The notes under the pieces are model-generated. The model saw only the letters and a program-made list of their open reading frames with translations, was not told the origin of the DNA and did no database searches. A stretch of DNA of 64,000 nucleotides, from the NCBI GenBank assembly GCA_964059195.1, contig CAXKWD010000006.1:131670539-131734538 (forward strand), written 5' to 3'. The DNA comes from Ectobius pallidus (taxonomy: Eukaryota > Arthropoda > Insecta > Blattodea > Ectobiidae). A program made the translations under genes and the position numbers. Below, piece by piece: positions 57,801-64,000 of the stretch. Positions within the stretch are counted from its first letter, which is position 1. Each line of letters begins with the position of its first letter.

Positions 57801-58256
57801 GCCAAATCTGCAACAGTGTTATCACAAATTGAAAACGGTTTGGATGGTACATTAGAGGACACCAAAACAATGATCAGATCTGAAATTACGAAGCACTGGG
57901 ATGAAACATGGAGATCCACTCCTTCAAAACTGCAGCTCGTCCGGAAATCAGTTACTGAGCCAGCCATTCCGAATTCTCTCCTCTGTAGAAGGCAACAAGT
58001 CTTGCTGACCAGGCTGCGGATTGGCCACTTCAACCTTAGCCATGGCTATCTTATGAAGAAAACTATTAAGGATCCATGCCCGAAATGTAATGGGGATGTA
58101 ACTTCCTCCCATCTTATTCTGGAATGTCCACGGTTATTGCATGTAAGGCGTCTGTTAAATATCAAAGGAGACTTATACAATATATTTAAGAATAATGAAG
58201 GATGCCTTAAGGTTATATCACTTTTGGAACTGTCACAGTTAAAATCATTCATATAA
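54836..58256 (+). pseudogene. LINE ORF2, 3' part: endonuclease C-terminus, RT, RNase H, zinc motif
   Basis: About 1140 residues. Numbered for a 1245-residue ORF2: endonuclease GDFNSHN (130-136) and SDH (206-208, catalytic Asp-His); reverse transcriptase FRPISLTS, SGFRPFHST, motif A SLDIEKAYEM, GLPQGSVLS, motif C FADD (679-682); RNase H VYTDGSK (Asp about 981), SCEAWAI, FSDSMSAL, PAHKGISGNENAD; C-terminal C-x2-C...H...C (CPKCNGDVTSSHLILEC from ~1187). No stop or frameshift, so the only visible lesion of ORF2 is the Gypsy insertion. As it stands the segment is cut from its start codon and lacks the endonuclease N-terminus. Motif A has AYE where many relatives have AYD/AFD. Confidence 0.93.
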
Positions 58257-58404
58257 TGTCAAATCAAATCATAGTTTGTCAATAGTTGCTAAAGTTTTAA
58301 GTTTAATATGTTGTTCTTCTTACTAAATTCCAAGTTGCATATGTTTTTCTTCATACTTCACTTCTTGTAGAACTTGTTCAATATATATATGTATTAATTA
58401 TTGT

Positions 58405-58438
58405 GGTCGCTGGTGACCCTGGCAGTTAAAAAGCGACC
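58405..58438 (+). promoter_or_regulatory. LINE 3'-terminal RNA hairpin
   Basis: GGTCGCT (58405-58411) pairs perfectly with AGCGACC (58432-58438), just before the AAATAAAT tail. The same stem is intact in the truncated copy at 39176-39326 (39196-39229). 3' stem-loops recognised by the reverse transcriptase are known for several LINEs. That role here is inferred. Confidence 0.6.
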
Positions 58439-58440
58439 TT

Positions 58441-58476
<36 letters not shown>

Positions 58477-58479
<3 letters not shown>

Positions 58480-58489
58480 GTTCATAAAA
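58477..58489. repeat. 13-bp target-site duplication of the LINE (right copy)
   Basis: AAAGTTCATAAAA, matching 43019-43031. It follows the A-run of the LINE tail (58454-58479). Confidence 0.85.
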
Positions 58490-59280
58490 AGGAAGACAAA
58501 TATGTGGAAATCTTGCTAGAAGATGAAGTGGGACAATATGATTATAAGAAAGTAACAAAAATTATTTATATTTTGGGGGAGGGAATTGAAAGACCTTACT
58601 TCAGTAATTCATAAAAAGAAAAATCGGAATTCAGCGAGAAAACCTGTTCCGTTGTCCCATTTTGTTACCATAGATTATAAAGGGAACGTAAAATGTATTA
58701 TACTACACAAAGAAAAAACTTTCTGCCGAAATATCGGGTCTACTGTGCAGGCTATTATCATAATTGACAAGTATATTGGTACATCTTTAATACTCTACGA
58801 ATGGTAGGCCTACATGATAAGAAACAGAGGAGATTTAGAAACGTCTAGAAACATTTTTGTGGTATAGTTTCGTGAATTAGAGCACCACAACTGAACTGCG
58901 TGGAAATAAAATTACTAGGCGAGGAAATACTTGAAGCTGCTGTAACCTGCAGAGAGAACTGTTTGCGGCAAAGTATGAATATGATGGAAAGTCGTTAAAC
59001 TGCAAGGACAGGACTTTTAATTCTCATTTAACGATGTGCGCAAAAGCATTATAGACCAAATTACAGAAGCAAGGATAAGCAATAATTTCGATGATTCAGT
59101 TCTCAGTTCATGCGTAAATTCATAGCGTTCCGTAAACATAGAACACGACAGAGCGTCTACGGGAGCTCTAAATATAATACATAAATTTCATAATGACATA
59201 CTGCATGATATCTGACAGTGAAATCTGAGTACGATACAGAAATAAGCAATAAAAAATCTATAAACAATAGGTCAAAACTT
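58490..59280. other. Anonymous DNA
   Basis: No gene recognised. The frame at 58586-58807 has no domain. Confidence 0.5.
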
Positions 59281-59288
59281 TACTTATA

Positions 59289-59388
59289 GCGAAGTAATAG
59301 GCTATTAGACCCTACTTCTAGGGAAGTAATAGGCTATTAGACCCTACTTTTAGGGAAGTAATAGGCTATTAGGCCCTACTTGCTATCA
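59289..59388 (+). repeat. Three-copy tandem repeat, period 32 bp
   Basis: GAAGTAATAGGCTATTAG occurs at 59291, 59323 and 59355, each followed by RCCCTACTT. Minor differences between units. Confidence 0.92.
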
Positions 59389-59389
59389 A

Positions 59390-61830
59390 AGCTAGACAGC
59401 TGCGCTGAATCTCCGCTTGGACTGCTGGGCTACATCAACTACAGGCCTAAAACTTAGTACAAACTGCACAAGTGGATAATTCTCTGTCATATAATAGTAT
59501 AAAATCATTGGCCACAAAAAATAGTCAGCACGTAAATCATGGGTTTGAACAAAACAGCCCCTTACCATTTCCAAGAAAAGAAGATTTTTTATTATTATTG
59601 TCATTTTTTGTTAATGTAGGTAACATCAGATGCAAAGTGGTTCCTACTGTTGGGATTTTAGGTCTGGCTATTAACAAAATGGTTTTTGTCCATTAACGAC
59701 AAGATTAAGAAATAAAAGAGAAAGGAAAGAAATTAAGAAGTGATAAAGTTTAATGGAGACGAGCAGACTAATTTCGTCAGGGAATTTTGATATCTTAGCA
59801 GATAATAAAAATTTATAACAAATCAAATACGGTATATATTTTGTTCTCCTTATTCGCAAATTCGAAACACGGTTTTTAGGACAATTACAAAAATATGACC
59901 TTTTCAAATGACCAATCATTTTCCCTAAATTCTAAAGAAACTGAAAAAAAAAATTGGGGAGAAAAAAACTTTTTACAACACAATTCTATTTTGCAAAGTT
60001 AAAATTATCATAGGTCACATAAATATATGTTATGAAGGTTGCTTGACTTTTATTTTGCTTGCTTTTATTTAACGACAGAGAATTCGTAGGCCTATTCCTG
60101 ATGGATCACAATTGAGAGAACTGGATTTTTTTCCCTGCATTACAAAGTAATATTTTTTCCAACTTACTAATTCATATTAACTTGACGCTGATGTAAATAA
60201 AAAGGTTAATATGTTTCTTTCTTGGCGTATATTCAATACATAATGAAGAATTTGTTTTACCAGTACCTATTAAATATTACTAAAACAGCTTAAATCCTCG
60301 ATCCAACCATTCGCTATGAATCTAACGACGATGATTAAGCTGCTAATGTTGACAAAGAGAAAAGGAGCACATACACGAGCTGCATACCATTTCTTAAAGG
60401 AAAAATACCATGGGGACTTGGTGGCTGTCATTTTTCATTTTCATTTGTCATTTTCTTCCGTTTGATTCCTGAGGTAGGCCTACGATCTATTGCTCGGTTA
60501 CAAAAAACTGCAAAAACTTGGGATCACCAAAAATGAAACCAGACATCTTACTGAAAGTTTCATTATTGATTCCGTATCCATTTTGAATCACCATATTTAC
60601 GCCAAAAAGTAATTGTGAGCTTCTGTTTAGAGATAAAATGTTTTATATTTATGTACGCTACGCCATGTATTTAACAACTTTATTGTTCTGTTACATGGAA
60701 TTGATAAGCTGTGTCCTACGGCAACTTGCGAAGAGAGAAGCAGCTTCATTTATGTTTATAATAAATTATTTTCTTCTTCTAATGCTGTATGGTTGAAGTA
60801 CTAGTGGAAGAGGCTCTCGAAACATTGAAGTTTATAAAGTGAAATCTCAATGGCCAGCTGTTAATTATAAGTTAGAAAAAGTTTGCATTTCCACAAGCAC
60901 GGAACAGCAGACGAAGCCAAACCTGTTGTATCCACATGATTAACAATTACCCACGAAGCTTTACTATGGAAATTAAAAAAGTTATTTTATTTTAAAAAAT
61001 TAATCTCAAAATGGGGCGAAATCCAAAAACATGTGGCCCCTTAAGCTCCGCACGTTCGATATTCACATTTGCACGGACTGTGTATATGTATTTTGATTCT
61101 TAGCGAAAAAGGTATGACCAACTGTCATTGTATATTGTCGCAAGTGCCTTGTACCAACTGACCTTGTATACTGTCATTATACTTCCCGCGAGGTTTGTCA
61201 GCCTGTCTCCACACGTCTAGCGATATGACGTCACACCTCCAACATCCAATCACGAGTTTCTACATAATACGAGGACAGAAGAATTCGCTAGATCGTGGTA
61301 TATAAGAAAGTGCACCATTTTGGGTGGGTTGGGTAGGTTGGGCGGGATACCACTAACCCCAAGGTGCGCCCTGTTTTTGGATTTCCCCAAAATGGGTTTG
61401 GATATCTACATTTTTCAAATGTTACTTCAACGATTGGAGTAAAGTAGATCAGGGGTGTATCCAGATTTTTATTATTAATCCTTTTGTTAGGAGGAAAAGT
61501 TTGCCAACAGCTCAACTCATGCTCTTTAATTTTATCGCACCAATGAGCTAGTTACCTCAGCAAATCAAACTCTAAGAATGTCCAGCGACGGCTTTGACAG
61601 CTACTCGTCATCTCCGCGTGGAGTGAAACGCGAGGTTGCAAGATCAAGTTACAATAAACAATAACACGTGTGAATTGATTAAAGAGAAGGAAGAACTCAG
61701 GTTAGTGATAACAACGATAACGTTGTTTTTGTTTTGGATAGCGGAAACCAAGACCGATTTAGTCAGATCAATTAACATAAAGAAACACTGACTTAGTAGT
61801 TTATTCCTTTGAAGCCACCTGTCCATGCAA
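59390..61830. other. Anonymous DNA
   Basis: Two TAGGCCTA octamers near 60087 and 60475. Frames up to 82 codons without domains. No RNA gene or delimited repeat. Confidence 0.5.
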
Positions 61831-61834
61831 TGAG

Positions 61835-62085
61835 TAACTGGACTATACTGTTACCACCAGGGCTCGGATTTTGATGACATGTAATCTTTTAACTGGTACA
61901 TCATGCACGTTGCCCACAAGTGCAGATACTCTGTTCATGACTCCTAGATTATAAAAATGGTTTTTTAATATCATGTTTGGTCATTTCCCCCATTTTTTTA
62001 TTTTTAAGTCTATTTTTTAATCCAATGTAATTATTTGGTCATTTTGTGGACATTTTACAGTCTTTTTTTTTTTTACATTTCCTAC
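61835..62085 (-). repeat. Dispersed repeat family R3, copy 2, distal part
   Basis: The reverse complement aligns with about 24930-25185 (AATCTAGGAGTCATG, CCAGTTAAAAGAT, ATGTCATC). The proximal part of the same copy lies at 63000-63260, so the copy is split. Confidence 0.7.
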
Positions 62086-62254
62086 TGATAGACAATTGTT
62101 TAAATATAGAGTCATTATTAGGTAGATTTTCGAAGAAAAATCTACCTATTGCAATGGATACCACTTTATGATTTTCGAAAAATTCTTTCATATCTTTACG
62201 TTTCATGCTCCCCTAAGTACGAAACCACCGCCCGTTCAAAAAAAAATTTTGTGA

Positions 62255-62257
<3 letters not shown>

Positions 62258-62305
<48 letters not shown>
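62258..62305. repeat. (TA)n microsatellite
   Basis: TA run with a few TTTA interruptions. Confidence 0.95.
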
Positions 62306-62556
62306 CTTTACACGATAGCGGCCGTAATTTTGAAGATATTTGAACCAAATTTTATTATGTTATTTCTAGGCCCAATAGTTCGGACAAGTTCGTTAATGGG
62401 CAAAATTGGCCCAAGGGGGTGGTCGGGGGAGGGGGTTGAAATTTTAAAACATTTATATCTAGGCCCCTATGAAGTATAGAGGGAAACTTTGTTTGAATAA
62501 ATTCGAGTACTCCCTATGGAGTTCACAGTGACACCAACAATTCGGGAGTTCGAGTG

Positions 62557-62584
62557 AGGGTGGGGGTGGGGGTGGGGGTGGGGG
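62557..62584 (+). repeat. G-rich run with quadruplex potential
   Basis: GGGT followed by four GGGGG blocks separated by single T's, satisfying the G3+N1-7 quadruplex pattern several times over. Confidence 0.85.
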
Positions 62585-62999
62585 ATGAAAATTCGAAACT
62601 TTTGAAACCACGTCTTGTGGGGTATCGTTGAAAAGCTCTTGATGAGTACTCTACAAATCAATAAATAGTTTCTTGATAGCTCTCATATGACGCGAGATTT
62701 TAATGTTTGAAAATAATAACACTTAAAAGAATTATTATAATATCATAATTTTGTCTTGTTTAGCGGCTTTGCTAATTTTATTCATTGTTGATCTAGCGCA
62801 CGGCCTCCCAGAATATTATATCCTATTCTTGTTGTCAAAACAAATGATTGTAGGCTCTTCCTCTTTACTGAATTCAGTTCTTATTACTGCAGGTTTACCA
62901 TGCCAAGGCTAAAGAAAAAGAGTGCTATGCAGCGACAATAAATTAAACCAAAAGCACTTCGAAATCTACCTCCGCCTGTAGGCCTGCCTAAAGGGATTT

Positions 63000-63260
63000 T
63001 TTTCTCATTTTGTGTTGTTTCTCGTATTATATACAGTTTTGTACACTTACTTGCATTGAATATTATCGGAACTCTAAATAAGCATAAATAAATAGATCTT
63101 GTTATAATATTAATTTGGATACAGAAAGTCAGTGTTTCCTGTTTGCATTTAACCGTATGTAGCCTATAATTGGATCAACAATATAAATGTAGAATAGACA
63201 CAAATCTGATGAATAAACTAGCATTTTCCTAAAAATACGAAATCGTATTTGGGTCAATTT
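63000..63260 (-). repeat. Dispersed repeat family R3, copy 2, proximal part
   Basis: The reverse complement aligns with about 24590-24870: AAAATGCTAGTTTATTC, ACATACGGTTAAATGCA, CTGTATCCAAATTAA, ACAACACAAAATGAG. Confidence 0.72.
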
Positions 63261-64000
63261 GTTTATAATCGCACATAGTAATTATGTAATAATTGAACCT
63301 TCACACATTAGAAAGGCCTAACATTACTATAGGCCTACAGCGATGCTGAAACAAAGTATTCAGGTATGTTTGTGTGTTAATGTACACGTCAGTTTACACC
63401 TTAATCTAACTGCGGTAAAGACATTGAAGCTGCTGAATCAGAATAAAATTAAATGTTCCTGCTTTCCCACTATTGGAAAATTTATCAAGCACCATTTTAA
63501 GCACTTCTTGCTTTGCAGCTGTGGCCGTTAGGGGCAGAACTACCATTAACATTGTAACGAAATGTTAACAATGAACATCGGACTACTTATTGCTTGTATA
63601 CAAGTTAATACTTTAGATCAGTAACTTATGTTACCTATGCTGTGATATTATAATAAGGTATATTTTAGATTAGTTTGTATATTTAATATATTACATTTGA
63701 ACATAGGTGGAAGAGCAACTTTTAACACAGACATATATAGCTCATTTGGAACATGAAAGTAAATTAAATATGCAGAACTGATCAGCTGCTAGGATCTAAG
63801 CGAGGTAGCTATGTGTTCATGTTAGTTTGACCGCATAGGCAAAAACTTAATGTTAGGCTGAACTTTGCATAGGGGCAAACGTGCCTCATTTCGCAGTACC
63901 CCTAATTTCGCAGTATCTTTTTATTTTATTTACTGCAAAATCAGGAACAGTAATGGAAAAATAATAAAAAATTATAAAACAAGAGAAGATGCCCTCTTTG
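63261..64000. other. Anonymous DNA
   Basis: One TAGGCCTA near 63331, no gene or repeat boundary recognised. Confidence 0.5.

Larger units (their letters stand above)
43032..58479 (+). mobile_element. Full-length I-group LINE, split by a Ty3/Gypsy insertion
   Basis: Without the insert and one CTAA the element is about 5.56 kb. It comprises a 220-bp 5' UTR, ORF1 (43252-44607), a 25-nt gap, ORF2 (starting 44633, ending 58256), a 3' UTR with terminal hairpin and an A-rich tail. The 5' boundary is set by the 13-bp target duplication. The order ORF1-CCHC, endonuclease, reverse transcriptase, RNase H, CCHC is characteristic of I-group non-LTR retrotransposons (I/Nimb/Ingi-like). The clade within the group is inferred. 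Both ORFs are free of stops and frameshifts, so the element was young when interrupted. Confidence 0.93.
62086..62999. mobile_element. ~0.9-kb insertion splitting repeat R3, class unknown
   Basis: This segment has no counterpart in the other R3 copy, so it is an insertion. Near its left end is a perfect 11-bp hairpin (AGGTAGATTTT / AAAATCTACCT, 62120-62147). It contains a TA microsatellite and a G-rich run. A plus-strand ATGCCAAGGCTAAAG at about 62899 opens a short basic frame that stops after 13 codons. Terminal repeats not established. Confidence 0.45.

Noticed and set aside
1..64000. CRISPR arrays, operons, bacterial promoters or an rRNA locus
   Set aside because: No regularly spaced direct repeats with unique spacers, no clustered genes and no rRNA-like sequence. 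The window is eukaryotic repeat DNA.

Overview
The window looks like AT-rich, repeat-dense, gene-poor DNA from an arthropod, most likely an insect. This rests on insect-type tRNA-derived SINEs, hAT and mariner remnants, RTE-like LINE debris and a Ty3/Gypsy element. A cockroach-like (Blattodea) source is a guess, prompted by the striking abundance of the palindromic octamer TAGGCCTA (about 30 copies by eye). I found no host protein-coding gene, no functional tRNA or rRNA gene and no prokaryotic feature. Almost every long open frame outside 43-58.3 kb is low-complexity or chance.

Region 1-43 kb is a mosaic of old and young repeats. It holds a 315-bp tandem duplication at the left edge, inverted-repeat elements, microsatellites, several tRNA-derived SINEs (2.9, 5.0, 17.9, 19.0, 19.6, 23.5-24.4, 31.1 and 42.4-42.9 kb) and broken LINE reading frames (8.2, 23.3 and 32.7-33.1 kb). 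It also holds a mariner transposase scrap (30.7-31.1 kb), two non-autonomous hAT-type elements with perfect 8-bp target duplications (28430-28816 and 37407-37851), a perfect 126-bp inverted repeat (16957-17279) and two copies of an A-rich dispersed repeat (12.9 and 22.6 kb).

The centrepiece is a nested insertion at 43019-58489. A full-length non-LTR retrotransposon of the I group lies between 13-bp target duplications. It encodes an ORF1 CCHC protein and an ORF2 with endonuclease, reverse transcriptase, RNase H and a C-terminal zinc motif. A 9882-bp Ty3/Gypsy element (44950-54831) later inserted into its ORF2 endonuclease domain. That element has two 1806-bp LTRs that read as identical and a 4-bp target duplication CTAA. 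Apart from this insertion the LINE ORF2 frame is uninterrupted. The Gypsy gag and pol lie in the same frame, separated by one UGA codon. An 8-nt spacer and a perfect 7-bp hairpin follow the UGA, which is the layout expected of translational readthrough. A 151-bp 5'-truncated copy of the same LINE, with its own perfect 13-bp target duplication, lies at 39176-39326 on the minus strand, so this LINE family has been active elsewhere in the same locus.

Region 58.5-64 kb is again repeat-derived: a triplicated 32-bp motif, a copy of a dispersed repeat also present at 24.6-25.2 kb but split here by a roughly 0.9-kb insertion, a TA microsatellite and a G-quadruplex-like run.
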